A DNA stretch of 33,159 nt from Salinisphaera sp035690525 (GTDB taxonomy: Bacteria > Pseudomonadota > Gammaproteobacteria > Nevskiales > Salinisphaeraceae): positions 1 through 33,159 of the forward strand of contig NZ_DASSKM010000183.1 in assembly GCF_035690525.1 (NCBI RefSeq). Reading direction: 5' to 3'. The position numbers and the translations under genes were made by a program. The notes beneath the pieces are model-generated. The model ran no database searches, was not told where the DNA came from, and worked only from the letters and a program-made list of their open reading frames with translations. Positions 1 through 7,989 of this stretch are shown here, one piece after another. The number at the start of each line of letters is the position of its first letter. Within the stretch, counting starts at the first letter, position 1.

Positions 1-970
1 GTTCGGCATAGGCGTCGGGGTCCGAGAGCAACCGGCGCAGGGCGTCGGCCAGCGCTTCGGCGTCGCCCGGCGGCACCGCCAGCCCGGCGTGCGGGGCCAA
101 GGTGTCGGCCAGGGCGCCGCCGGTGGTTGTAATCACCGGCAGGCCGTGCGCCAGCGCTTCGGTGACTACCATGCCGTAGCCTTCATAGTAGGACGGCAGC
201 ACGAACAGATCGGCATCGGCATAGGCGGCGCTCAGCGCGGCGGGCGGACGGCCGCCCATGAGATGCACGCGCCCGGCCAGACCGTGGCGATCGATGGCGG
301 CGCGGATATCGGCGGCGCACGCCGGATCACGTTCGGTGTCGCCGATACAATCGCAGCGCCAGTCGAGATCGGTCAGCGCGGCCAGCGCTTCCACCAGCAC
401 GGCATGCCCCTTGCGCGGGATGAGACTGGCCACGCAAAGCAGGTGCGGTGTGCCGGGGCGTTTGTTGCCGACCGGGCGGACCGGGTGTTCCGGCTTGTCG
501 AGGCCGGGTTCGACAATATCCAGATCGGCGCGCGCCACGCCGTAGGCCATGACCAGCCGGTCGGCGGTGAACGCGCTGGTGACGATCACGCGCGCGGCAT
601 GGCCGAGCGCGCGGCGTTCGCTTTCAAACAGACGGTCGGCGAGCGCGCCGTCGATGCCGGATTCGTCGGCCAGGGGATGATGCACCAGGGCGACCAGACG
701 GAGCCGGTCCGCTTCCCGGACGACGACTTCCGGCAATGCGCCGTAAACCAGCCCGTCGACGATCACGATCTCGCCGTCGGCGCGCGCGGCCAGCGCTTCG
801 GCGAGGGCTCGCGCGGCGTCGTCGTCGGCAGCGGGAAAACGTCCGGCCAGGCCAAGGGTTTCGATCGGGCGCCCGCTGCGGGTCAGCGCCTCGGCGATGC
901 GGGCGTCATAAATATAGCCGCCGGTGTACTGCTCCGGGTCGCCGGCGACGATCAGCCTCGTCGGGCTCAC
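1..970 (-). CDS. Glycosyltransferase family 4 (GT-B fold), 3' end cut by window edge
   Basis: Reading the minus strand from a GTG that overlaps the stop of the upstream gene (GTGA) gives about 323 residues with no stop before the left edge. The N-terminal half begins MSPTRLIVAGDPEQYTGG and is a Rossmann-like acceptor domain. The C-terminal half has the GT4 signature PSYYEGYGMVVTEALAHG, in which the E-x7-E pair binds the nucleotide-sugar donor. It is preceded by VASLIPRKGHAVLVEAL, a typical GT4 donor-domain opening. It should transfer a sugar from an activated donor in the cytoplasm, but donor and acceptor cannot be read from sequence. It is the third gene of an operon with a pterin-synthase-like protein and a dehydrogenase, so the acceptor may be a small molecule made by those enzymes (inference). 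The last residues lie outside the window. Confidence 0.85.
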   Translation of the reverse strand, partial: MSPTRLIVAGDPEQYTGGYIYDARIAEALTRSGRPIETLGLAGRFPAADDDAARALAEALAARADGEIVIVDGLVYGALPEVVVREADRLRLVALVHHPLADESGIDGALADRLFESERRALGHAARVIVTSAFTADRLVMAYGVARADLDIVEPGLDKPEHPVRPVGNKRPGTPHLLCVASLIPRKGHAVLVEALAALTDLDWRCDCIGDTERDPACAADIRAAIDRHGLAGRVHLMGGRPPAALSAAYADADLFVLPSYYEGYGMVVTEALAHGLPVITTTGGALADTLAPHAGLAVPPGDAEALADALRRLLSDPDAYAE

Positions 971-1365
971 AGATCCGCCTCGTACCCGGCCCAGGCGATA
1001 TGCGACTCCGACAGGCGCACGCCCATGCGGCAAAGGCCGGCGGCGCCGGCGCCCAGCCGGCCGTCGGCGATCGCCCGGCGCATCCGCGTGAAAATCACGC
1101 CGGCCATGAACTCGGTCGTGGTGTTGTGCCCGGCGAGCGCTTCGTGATCGTCGAGATTGCTCAGGTTGAACTCGGCCAGGACGTCGCCCAGCGCGGCCGC
1201 GGCGGCGCCGATATCGACCACCAGATCGTCGTCGTCGAGTGCCTCGCGGTAGAAAGTCACATCGACCACATAGGTCGCGCCGTGCAGTGCGCGGGCCGGA
1301 CCGAAAGTCGGGCTGTTGAAGCTATGGGCGATCATCACGTGATCGCGCACGCTCAGGTGATACAT
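967..1365 (-). CDS. 6-pyruvoyl-tetrahydropterin synthase / QueD-like protein lacking one zinc ligand
   Basis: This 132-residue protein has the length and pattern of the PTPS/QueD family (T-fold enzymes acting on dihydroneopterin triphosphate). Family landmarks are the first zinc His (H14 in IAHSF), LHG with H28, the LDDH catalytic His region, the NTTTEF segment equivalent to the NPTSE motif, and a late Glu in SESHIAW that would anchor the pterin ring. The canonical LHGHxY motif reads LHGATY, so the third zinc ligand is Ala30. The Cys that precedes this motif in QueD is also absent. Its start is ATG 10 nt after the dehydrogenase stop, and its stop overlaps the glycosyltransferase start. It is probably a divergent subfamily with altered metal use or reaction rather than a true QueD. 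No queC, queE or queF is nearby. Confidence 0.85.
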   Translation of the reverse strand: MYHLSVRDHVMIAHSFNSPTFGPARALHGATYVVDVTFYREALDDDDLVVDIGAAAAALGDVLAEFNLSNLDDHEALAGHNTTTEFMAGVIFTRMRRAIADGRLGAGAAGLCRMGVRLSESHIAWAGYEADL

Positions 1366-1375
1366 GATCGCGGTC

Positions 1376-2368
1376 TCACGAGGATGGCACGCCAGGATAG
1401 ACGATTCGCTGGCAAAGCGTGCGATCGGCCGGATCGGCCAGACGCGCCATGACGCCCGGGAGTTGATCGAAGTCCACGTCGCGGGCGAACAATACGTCCA
1501 GGCGCGGATCGGCGCACAGGGCGACCGCGAGCGCTAGCCGGCGGGCATGATCCCAGCGCGCCGCGCGAGCGGGCGCGACGGTGCCCACCTGGGTCGCGCG
1601 CAACGTGAGCCGACGGGAATGGAACGCGCCGCCCAGCGCGAGCGTGGCGGGGCGCGTCCCGAACCAGCTCAGTTCGATGATCTCGGCTTCGCGCCCGGCC
1701 AGTACGAGCGCGGTGTTAAGCCCGGCATCGGTGGCGCTGGCATGAAACACCAGATCGCGTTCCGGCGTGGCCTGGTCGGGCGTGGCGAAGGCCACGTCCA
1801 GCGCATCCGCCACCGTGGCCCGGTCGGTATCGATATCGATGAGTTCCACGTTCACGCCCGGCAGATCGCGGCATAGCCCGGCCACCAGGCTGCCGACCAC
1901 GCCGGCCCCGACCACGCTGATACGATCGCCCACGCGCGGGGCGCCGTCCCATAGCGCGTTGACCGCGGTCTCCATATTGGCGGCGAGCACAGCGCGGGCC
2001 GCGGGCACGGCGGCGGGCACGGGTATGACCGCGTCGACGGGAACGACATAGCGGGTCTGGTGCGGGTACAGACAGAACACGGTGCGCCCCGGCCAGCCTA
2101 TCGGCCCGCGCTCGACGATACCCACGTTGGCATAGCCGTGCTTGACCGCGCCCGGCAACGTTCCGGCCTGGAACGGCGCGCGCATGCGCGTGTATTCGCT
2201 GTCGGGAACCGCGCCGTCATACACCAGGGTCTCGGTGCCGCGGCTGACCGCCGAATAACAGGTGCGAATGACCAGATCGTTCGCGCCCGGCGGCGGCAGG
2301 GTTTCGTTCTTTAATTCGGCATGGCGCGGCGGCCGGAGCCAGAGCGCGCGGGCTGTCTCGACGGTCAT
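1376..2368 (-). CDS. Medium-chain dehydrogenase/reductase, zinc-ligand-poor (BchC-like subgroup)
   Basis: The 330-residue protein has the medium-chain dehydrogenase layout: an N-terminal GroES-like domain and a C-terminal Rossmann domain with the dinucleotide motif VVGAGVVGSLVA at about residues 150-165. Where zinc alcohol dehydrogenases have a Cys ligand followed by G-x-D-x-H, this protein has SAVSRGTETLVYDG. It also lacks the four-Cys structural zinc lobe and has KHGYANVG where a zinc-ligand HE is usual. The SRGTE signature resembles the group that includes BchC (bacteriochlorophyllide dehydrogenase), which is thought not to use zinc. It probably oxidises or reduces a hydroxyl or keto group with NAD(P). 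It is the first gene of a three-gene operon with the PTPS-like protein and glycosyltransferase. Start ATG at 2368. The substrate is unknown. Confidence 0.82.
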   Translation of the reverse strand: MTVETARALWLRPPRHAELKNETLPPPGANDLVIRTCYSAVSRGTETLVYDGAVPDSEYTRMRAPFQAGTLPGAVKHGYANVGIVERGPIGWPGRTVFCLYPHQTRYVVPVDAVIPVPAAVPAARAVLAANMETAVNALWDGAPRVGDRISVVGAGVVGSLVAGLCRDLPGVNVELIDIDTDRATVADALDVAFATPDQATPERDLVFHASATDAGLNTALVLAGREAEIIELSWFGTRPATLALGGAFHSRRLTLRATQVGTVAPARAARWDHARRLALAVALCADPRLDVLFARDVDFDQLPGVMARLADPADRTLCQRIVYPGVPSS

Positions 2369-2455
2369 GCTCGGGTAAGATGGCGGAATAGGTCGAGATT
2401 ACCGGCTTGCCCGGTCATCGCCAAATGCACCGCGCGGCCGGGTCGACAAGCCTGC

Positions 2456-2466
2456 TGTACTGTACA
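2456..2466. promoter_or_regulatory. Short palindrome TGTAC-T-GTACA in the divergent dehydrogenase/cfa region
   Basis: The 177-base gap between the divergent dehydrogenase and cfa genes contains the perfect 11-base palindrome TGTACTGTACA. About 25 bases later comes an AT-rich patch, TTGTATTTTATAAAAAATTG (2482-2501), the only AT-rich stretch of the gap and the likely site of the cfa promoter. No convincing -35/-10 pair can be assigned. The palindrome may be an operator, but it is short and could occur by chance. Confidence 0.25.
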
Positions 2467-2545
2467 CCCAAGCCGCGCGCATTGTATTTTATAAAAAATT
2501 GAATCGACGGGTTCGGGCGGCTGTAGCCGGGCCAGAGGACGGGTT

Positions 2546-3766
2546 GTGAAGAGTAGTTTGTTCGAGCGTTTCATCAGCCAGGGCACGCTGGTGATGCACC
2601 ACGCCAACGGTACCGAGACGCGCTATGGTTCCGGCGAGCCGGTCGCTCATGTGCATCTGCGCAATCGCAAAGTCGTCGCACGGCTGCTCGCCGATCCGGA
2701 AATGGCCTTCGGCGAAGCGTATATGGACGGCGACTGGTGGCCGGGCGAAGGCGGGCTACAGGCGATTTTCCATCTGTATTTCGTCAATGCGAAGAACTTC
2801 GGCTCGAACCGGCTCACGGACCTGGCGCGACGCACGTTCCGCGGCGTGTCGGAGATGAACAATCGGATGCGCTCCGAGCGCAACGTCCAGCACCATTACG
2901 ATATCGACAACGAGCTCTTCCAGCGCTTCCTGGACGAGGAGATGCAGTACTCCTGCGCCTACTTCGAGCGTCCGGACATGACGCTGGACGAGGCCCAGCG
3001 CGCCAAGCTGGCGCATATCGGCCGCAAGCTGTTGCTCAAGCCCGGCGACAAGGTGCTCGACATCGGCTGTGGCTGGGGCGGCATGGCGCTGTTCCTGGCG
3101 CGCGAATACGATGTGGACGTGGTCGGGCTGACCTTGTCCAACGATCAGTACGATCACGCGAGAAAGCGCGCCGAAGCGCTTGGTCTGGCCCAACGGGTGA
3201 CCATTCTCAAAGAAGACTATCGCGAGCACCGGGGGGCCTACGACGCGATCGTGTCCGTGGGCATGTTCGAGCATGTCGGCCGGCCCCAGCACCAGACGTT
3301 CTTTAACCAAGTGGCGCGGCTGCTCAAGTCGGACGGCCGCAGTCTGATCCACACCATCGGCCGCAACGGCGTGCCGCCCCGGGACAGCCGGACCTGGATC
3401 CAGAAATATATCTTCCCCGGCGGCTATGTCCCGTCGCTGTCGGACATAGCGCCGCGTATAGAGAAAACGGGCATGTCGCTGACCGATCTGGAAGTCTGGC
3501 GGCTGCATTACGCCCGCACGCTGGCGACATGGAACGAGCGCTTCCAGGCCCAGCGCGACGAGTTCCGCGAACGGCTCGGCGAGCGATTCTGCCGTATGTG
3601 GGAGTTCTATCTGCTCGGCTGCGAGGCGATCTTCCGCTACGGAGAACTGGTCGTCTTTCACATCCAGCTCGCGCACCGTAACGATATCGTACCGGTCACG
3701 CGTGATTATCTGTACCGTGAGGACGAGAGCACCGCGGCCCCAACCTCGATGAGCGCGGCGGGCTGA
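2546..3766 (+). CDS. cfa: Cyclopropane-fatty-acyl-phospholipid synthase
   Basis: This 406-residue enzyme should add a methylene from S-adenosylmethionine across the cis double bond of membrane phospholipid acyl chains, making the membrane more resistant to acid, solvent or osmotic stress. The central domain shows HYDIDNELFQRFLDEEMQYS, then Cys137 (the Cys of the family's YSC motif), the SAM-binding motif VLDIGCGWGG (residues 170-179), and VGMFEHVG. The N-terminal 110 residues form the usual family helper domain. Length is slightly above E. coli Cfa. Start is GTG at 2546, with AGAGGA seven bases upstream. It is a single gene, divergent from the dehydrogenase operon and convergent with gspN, with only 18 bases between the stops and no clear terminator. 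It is cytoplasmic and membrane-associated. Confidence 0.93.
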   Translation: MKSSLFERFISQGTLVMHHANGTETRYGSGEPVAHVHLRNRKVVARLLADPEMAFGEAYMDGDWWPGEGGLQAIFHLYFVNAKNFGSNRLTDLARRTFRGVSEMNNRMRSERNVQHHYDIDNELFQRFLDEEMQYSCAYFERPDMTLDEAQRAKLAHIGRKLLLKPGDKVLDIGCGWGGMALFLAREYDVDVVGLTLSNDQYDHARKRAEALGLAQRVTILKEDYREHRGAYDAIVSVGMFEHVGRPQHQTFFNQVARLLKSDGRSLIHTIGRNGVPPRDSRTWIQKYIFPGGYVPSLSDIAPRIEKTGMSLTDLEVWRLHYARTLATWNERFQAQRDEFRERLGERFCRMWEFYLLGCEAIFRYGELVVFHIQLAHRNDIVPVTRDYLYREDESTAAPTSMSAAG

Positions 3767-3784
3767 GCCGGCTCCGGGCGTCGC

Positions 3785-4540
3785 CTACAGCGAACCCCGC
3801 TCGCGTACATGGTACCAACCCTCGCTGTCGGGTTCGCCGAGATGTTGTAGGATCTGTTCGAGCCGCGCGTCGGCGCCGGCGCGTGCGCGTAGCTTGACGT
3901 TCAGATCGTAGTGCTGGTTGTCGGAGAGCTTGACGCTGCCGGTCAGCGCCAGCGCGCCCTGGCTGTCGACGATTCGTAACGCCACGCCGGTATCGCCGCG
4001 GCTCAGTTCGGCCTTGAAGCGCCCGAGTTCGAGCGGCGGATTGAACAATTCCCACCGACTGTTGGTGAGTTGCAAGGTGCCGGACAGGGCGTCGATGTGC
4101 AGGTCGTCGTCGAACGCCAGTCGATCCAGATCGAGCCGGATGCGCCCCGATACTGGCACGAAGGTGTAGCCGGCCAGTTTCGCCAACCAGCCGATGGTGG
4201 CCTCGCCGTGGATATCCTCGAGGGTGTTGTGGCCGAACAGGCTGCGTCGGACCTTGGCGCGGACGCGGCCGAGATCGCTGTCGACGCGGATGTCGGCCGC
4301 CACGCTGCCGGTGAGCAATGCCGCGGGGTGCACATGCCAGCGCACGTTGTCGAGCGCGCCGTGCGGCAGTGACGCATAGGCCGCCCGACCGTTTAGCAGC
4401 GTGCCGGATACGCCGGCCAGGCGCACCGGCGTGTCGCCGGCGACCCAGCCCGCGACCAGCGAGGCCGGCAGATAAGTGATCAGGCCCACGACGAAGGCGA
4501 CCAGCCCGACGACCACAAAGCGCACGATCCGCCAGCTCAT
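3785..4540 (-). CDS. gspN: Type II secretion system protein GspN
   Basis: The 251-residue protein opens with an inner-membrane helix (about residues 5-30, WRIVRFVVVGLVAFVVGLIT). A periplasmic beta-rich domain follows, with the family pattern VRLAGVSGTLLNGRA and GTLQLTNSRWELFNPPLELG. GspN is an accessory component of the T2SS inner-membrane platform, present in only some species, whose precise role is not settled. It is the last gene of the gspC-N operon. I chose the ATG at 4540, which overlaps the gspM stop as TGATG. A GTG one codon upstream (4543) is equally possible. The gene ends only 18 bases from the convergent cfa. Confidence 0.88.
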   Translation of the reverse strand: MSWRIVRFVVVGLVAFVVGLITYLPASLVAGWVAGDTPVRLAGVSGTLLNGRAAYASLPHGALDNVRWHVHPAALLTGSVAADIRVDSDLGRVRAKVRRSLFGHNTLEDIHGEATIGWLAKLAGYTFVPVSGRIRLDLDRLAFDDDLHIDALSGTLQLTNSRWELFNPPLELGRFKAELSRGDTGVALRIVDSQGALALTGSVKLSDNQHYDLNVKLRARAGADARLEQILQHLGEPDSEGWYHVRERGSL

Positions 4541-5043
4541 CACGAGCCGCCCCGAACCAGCGTGAACCGGGCCTCGACCCGGCCGGGCGCGTCTTCGACG
4601 CGCGAGATGGTGGCCTCGGTCGCTATCACGCCGTAGTCGCGCTGCAATGTCCTGAGCCAGAACAGCACGCGGTTGAAGTTGGCCTTGTCGAGCGTGACCG
4701 TGGCCTCATCGTCGTTCTGCGGCTGGATATGGCTGACCGCATCGCCGAGGTTGTTGGCCCGGCTGGTGGTGTCGACGATGGATAGCAGCGATTGATCCTG
4801 ACCCTTCGGCTCCTGGCGCTGCGACGACGAACGCAGCAACTGGGCTTCGTCGCGGATTCCGAGCATCCAGCGCGCCTGATTGGATTCCGCGCTCACCTGT
4901 TCGCGCGCATTCGCCAGCGCGCTGTTCAACGGCTGCCACAGACCGTAGTAGAAGACCGCGATCGCCACCACCACGGCCGCCACGGACACCATCGCCCGCT
5001 CGCGCGGGACCAGGCTGTAAAACCAGTCCTTGAGCGCGTTCAT
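4540..5043 (-). CDS. gspM: Type II secretion system protein GspM
   Basis: The 167-residue protein begins MNALKDWFYSLVPRERAMVS and has a single transmembrane helix at about residues 17-36 (VSVAAVVVAIAVFYYGLW). A coiled-coil-like stretch (LANAREQVSAESNQARWML) leads to a small periplasmic ferredoxin-like domain with RVLFWLRTLQRDYGVIATEATI near the end. This is the standard GspM layout. GspM binds GspL and supports the E-L-M inner-membrane platform that drives pseudopilus assembly. The start was set at the ATG overlapping the gspL stop (ATGA at 5040-5043), although the frame stays open further upstream. It lies between gspL and gspN, as in canonical T2SS operons. Confidence 0.9.
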   Translation of the reverse strand: MNALKDWFYSLVPRERAMVSVAAVVVAIAVFYYGLWQPLNSALANAREQVSAESNQARWMLGIRDEAQLLRSSSQRQEPKGQDQSLLSIVDTTSRANNLGDAVSHIQPQNDDEATVTLDKANFNRVLFWLRTLQRDYGVIATEATISRVEDAPGRVEARFTLVRGGS

Positions 5044-6272
5044 GAGCCGCTCCCCCGGCTGACCGTCGCCCGGATCTGAACGCCCGACGAACTGGCATCC
5101 GCACTTTCCACCGACAGCTGGATCCGGTCGCGCTGGGCAAAGCCGGCGCGTAGCGTCTCGACCGATTGCACGTCCTCGCCTTCGAGGCTCAGGCTGAGTT
5201 CGCCGCGGCGATACTGCATCGACTGGAGCTGAAGATCGTCGGTTTGGCCGGTAACCGCCGCCACCGCCTGAACCAGCGGAAACAGGCCGCCGCCGCCGCT
5301 GCCGCGCAGCCCGCGGATGCCTTGCTCGGCCTGCACGCGCAGATCGTTGATGGTCTGGACCTCGGGAAACGCGTCGTGGAAAGCGGCGAGCGTCTGCTGA
5401 TGCAGCGCATCGGCGTGCTGGTCGAGCTGCCAGGTTTCCACCCCGCGGGCCACCATCGCCACCACCAGCCAGATCGCGGCCAGAATGCCGGTGAGCAGCA
5501 ACGGGCGCCACTGCGACTGGAACTGAGAGCGGCGGGCAAACGCGCCCTGACGCAAATTGAGCCCGGAACGCAGCGCCTCCGGCTCGGCGAGCAGGGCCGC
5601 GATCAGCGCGTCGTCGTGCGTATAGGAGACGAAATCTATTGTCGGCGTTTCGGTCGGCGTTTCGCTATTTTCGCCCCAGTCGTTAGCGAGTAAGGCGTGC
5701 GCGCGGGCCTCGTCGCGGGCGCGCACGGTGGCCGCCGGCGGCGGTTCCAACGAGGGCGCGAGAATCGGCCATAGATCGGTTTCGCAGGCGAACCCGGCGG
5801 CCGGGCCGGTGCGTACCAGCACGCGCTCGCCGATCATCGCCATCTGCCAGCGCCCGGCGTCGGCGGCGCCGAGCGCCATATAATCCGGCAGGATGCGCGT
5901 GGCCTCGATACCGGCCGCGTGGAGCGCGTCGCACAGCGCGGTCATGCGTTCGAGATCGATCACCGCGACCGGCGTCTCGCCGTCGCGATCGGGCGCGCCG
6001 GCCAGCGCGAAATGCAGCTGTTCGACCCGGCCGGCGAGCCGGTCCTCGAGTGCGTAGCGCGCGGCCTGAAGCCGTCGCGACGCCGCCCGGATGGGCGGTA
6101 ACGGGGCACGCGTGAGCAGTACGTCCTCACCGGGGATGACCACCGAGATCTCGGCATCCTCGCGGTCGATCGCGGCCGCGAACTCGTCCAGCGTGCCACG
6201 CGCCAGCCGCCGCTCGTAGTCGAGCCAGGCCGCCCGTTCACCATCGAAATACAACGCCAGCCGTCGGGCCAC
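5040..6272 (-). CDS. gspL: Type II secretion system protein GspL
   Basis: The 410-residue bitopic inner-membrane protein has a cytoplasmic actin-like domain (about residues 1-240, with PVAVIDLERM and the long variable part typical of GspL). One membrane helix follows at about 256-274 (RPLLLTGILAAIWLVVAMV). The periplasmic region has a coiled segment and a ferredoxin-like C-terminus (LQLQSMQYRRGELSLSLEG). GspL recruits the GspE ATPase to the membrane and pairs with GspM. Start is GTG at 6272, preceded by GGGGAAG at a good distance. A gap of 134 bases separates it from gspK, the largest in the operon, so gspLMN may also have an internal promoter. The identity of the cytoplasmic half rests mainly on position and architecture. 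Confidence 0.9.
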   Translation of the reverse strand: MARRLALYFDGERAAWLDYERRLARGTLDEFAAAIDREDAEISVVIPGEDVLLTRAPLPPIRAASRRLQAARYALEDRLAGRVEQLHFALAGAPDRDGETPVAVIDLERMTALCDALHAAGIEATRILPDYMALGAADAGRWQMAMIGERVLVRTGPAAGFACETDLWPILAPSLEPPPAATVRARDEARAHALLANDWGENSETPTETPTIDFVSYTHDDALIAALLAEPEALRSGLNLRQGAFARRSQFQSQWRPLLLTGILAAIWLVVAMVARGVETWQLDQHADALHQQTLAAFHDAFPEVQTINDLRVQAEQGIRGLRGSGGGGLFPLVQAVAAVTGQTDDLQLQSMQYRRGELSLSLEGEDVQSVETLRAGFAQRDRIQLSVESADASSSGVQIRATVSRGSGS

Positions 6273-6394
6273 GTCAGCTTCCCCAATCCATGCGCCGGTT
6301 TGCCCCGCGGCGCGCCCTACCGATCGGGCAGTCTAACGTAGTCCCGGCGCGCGGTGAGCCGTGATACGGCGTAAATACGAACATCGATATTCCT

Positions 6395-6422
6395 AAAAAG
6401 CCTAGGTCAAAAAGCCTGGGTC
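6395..6422. repeat. 14-bp tandem duplication across the gspK stop codon
   Basis: AAAAAGCCTAGGTC (6395-6408) is followed directly by AAAAAGCCTGGGTC (6409-6422), with one mismatch. The second copy encodes the last gspK codons and the first supplies the base completing the stop region, so this looks like a small local duplication at the 3' end of gspK. No function is evident. Confidence 0.6.
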
Positions 6423-7342
6423 GCCTGACGGACGACCGTCACCGCGCCTTCGCTGTCGCGGTTGAGCACGCTATAGAACTGGGTGTCGCTGTTGCCGACC
6501 TTGATCCGGCCCGCCAAAAGAAAGTATTGGGTCGCCACCGACAGCGATACGTTCTTGAGGTCTTGCCCGGCCAGCGGATCGGCGCCCTTGAACTCCTCCA
6601 CCGATTCCCAGGGCGAGTCCCGGCGCATCGTCGCAAGCTCCTGGCCGGTCCCCTGCGGCAGATCGGCGATCGATTGCAGCACCGGCGCCGGCGCAGTGTC
6701 CACGTTGATGGCGGTGGCGGTCGGTAGGGCGCAGATATACGGCACGAGCCGGCGATAGAGCGCCGGCGTCATGCCGCGCACTGCGCGCAGCTCGCTGGGG
6801 CTTACCATCAGTGTGTTGCCGGTGCGATAGGCGGGGGTCAAGCCCAGATAATAGTTGTCTTCCGCCCCGTACGGACGTAACGGGGTGATATCGGAATCGA
6901 TCCAGTCGTGCGCCGCCTGGGCGATGGTGCGGGCAGTGATTTCGTCGGTGTCGGAAACTGCCTGGATCAGCCGTACCAGCTGGGCCGCCGAGGTTTCGGG
7001 ATTGCCGAGCACCAGGTTATTGAGATTGAAGCGCCCCTGGAGATCGACAATGCGACCGCTGATCGAGCCGCCGTCGATCGGCAGATAGTCGACCGGCCGG
7101 GCCCAGAGTTCTTGCAGCGAATCGATCTTGGAGTGTTGGGCGTCCTCGCGCAGCTTGGTGCCCAGCCAGTTCTCGATGCCGACGCCGTACCACCAGGCCT
7201 GCTCGGCGTTCCAGATGTTGCCCGAGCGATGCATGGCGAGCGTCATACGCGAGATCATCGCCGTGCAGATGACCGTGGCCAGCGCGACGATCAACATGGC
7301 CGTGAGCAGAGCCACGCCGCGCTGTCGACGCCGCGCGCTCAC
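6407..7342 (-). CDS. gspK: Type II secretion minor pseudopilin GspK
   Basis: The 311-residue protein starts MSARRRQRGVALLTAML: a short basic leader, a Gly for prepilin peptidase cleavage, then a hydrophobic helix (about residues 9-31). As in other GspK proteins, the residue-5 Glu of the major pseudopilins is missing. The globular part has family motifs AEQAWWYGVGIENWL, GRFNLNNLV, and AINVDTAPAPVLQSI near the helix-hairpin region. GspK caps the pseudopilus tip in complex with GspI and GspJ. Start is a GTG overlapping the gspJ stop (GTGA). The frame remains open upstream inside gspJ, but the pseudopilin leader fixes this start. Its length of about 310 residues matches the family. Confidence 0.93.
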   Translation of the reverse strand: MSARRRQRGVALLTAMLIVALATVICTAMISRMTLAMHRSGNIWNAEQAWWYGVGIENWLGTKLREDAQHSKIDSLQELWARPVDYLPIDGGSISGRIVDLQGRFNLNNLVLGNPETSAAQLVRLIQAVSDTDEITARTIAQAAHDWIDSDITPLRPYGAEDNYYLGLTPAYRTGNTLMVSPSELRAVRGMTPALYRRLVPYICALPTATAINVDTAPAPVLQSIADLPQGTGQELATMRRDSPWESVEEFKGADPLAGQDLKNVSLSVATQYFLLAGRIKVGNSDTQFYSVLNRDSEGAVTVVRQATQAF

Positions 7343-7989
7343 AGATGGGCTCCGGGCATGGCGAACAACAGACGCAGGCGGCCCCACGAGCGGGTGTCCA
7401 GGCGCAGTTCGATGGCTATCGGCGGCGGCTGCGAAGCTTGGCTCGACAGGCTCGAGACGGCGCCGGTGTTTTCCGGCGGCCAGCGATCACGCCACTGCCC
7501 GTTCTTGTCGAGAAACCGCCATTCGATCTGGGACACGCCGTCCAGCAGAGCGACACTGACCGGATCGCTGTCCTGCGCCTGATCGAGCACGCGGTAGTAC
7601 GACCGCAGCAAATGACCGTCCGGGCCGATCTGGTAATGCACGCGCTGCAAGGTGGAGCGGGGCTCACCGAGCGGATTCGACCAGCCGTCGCGGGTGAGGG
7701 TCAGCCCGGTGACGGGGCTGCCTATCACTGCCGGCTCGGCGTCGCCAAATCGATTACGGACCGGCCGGTCCACCACCTGCTCGATATCCTGTTGCAGACG
7801 CCAAGTCGCCATTTGCAGCATCTTGCTGCGATCCAGCGCGGCATCGATCGAGTCACGCGTATCGATCACCGATACGAGCCCGCCGTAGGCGATCGCCGCC
7901 ATCACCGCGAACACCGCCATCGCCACCAGCAGCTCGATGAGCGTGAAACCGCGCTGTCGCGCCTCGTATCGTCGAACTGGGCCGGTCAC
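7339..7989 (-). CDS. gspJ: Type II secretion minor pseudopilin GspJ
   Basis: The 216-residue prepilin-like protein has the leader MTGPVRRYEARQRG followed by FTLIELLVAMAVFAVMAAIA. The cleavage Gly, N-methylated Phe and Glu5 are all present. The globular region shows MLQMATWRLQQDIEQVVDRP, and WRFLDKNGQWRDRWPP further on, both typical of GspJ. GspJ joins GspI and GspK at the pseudopilus tip. Start is a GTG overlapping the gspI stop (GTGA). The stop overlaps the gspK start in the same way, indicating translational coupling. Confidence 0.93.
   Translation of the reverse strand: MTGPVRRYEARQRGFTLIELLVAMAVFAVMAAIAYGGLVSVIDTRDSIDAALDRSKMLQMATWRLQQDIEQVVDRPVRNRFGDAEPAVIGSPVTGLTLTRDGWSNPLGEPRSTLQRVHYQIGPDGHLLRSYYRVLDQAQDSDPVSVALLDGVSQIEWRFLDKNGQWRDRWPPENTGAVSSLSSQASQPPPIAIELRLDTRSWGRLRLLFAMPGAHL

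Noticed and set aside
89..1452. Plus-strand open frames opposite the glycosyltransferase and PTPS-like genes
   Set aside because: No recognisable motif, composition typical of antisense frames, and the minus-strand proteins have clear family signatures and GTGA coupling.
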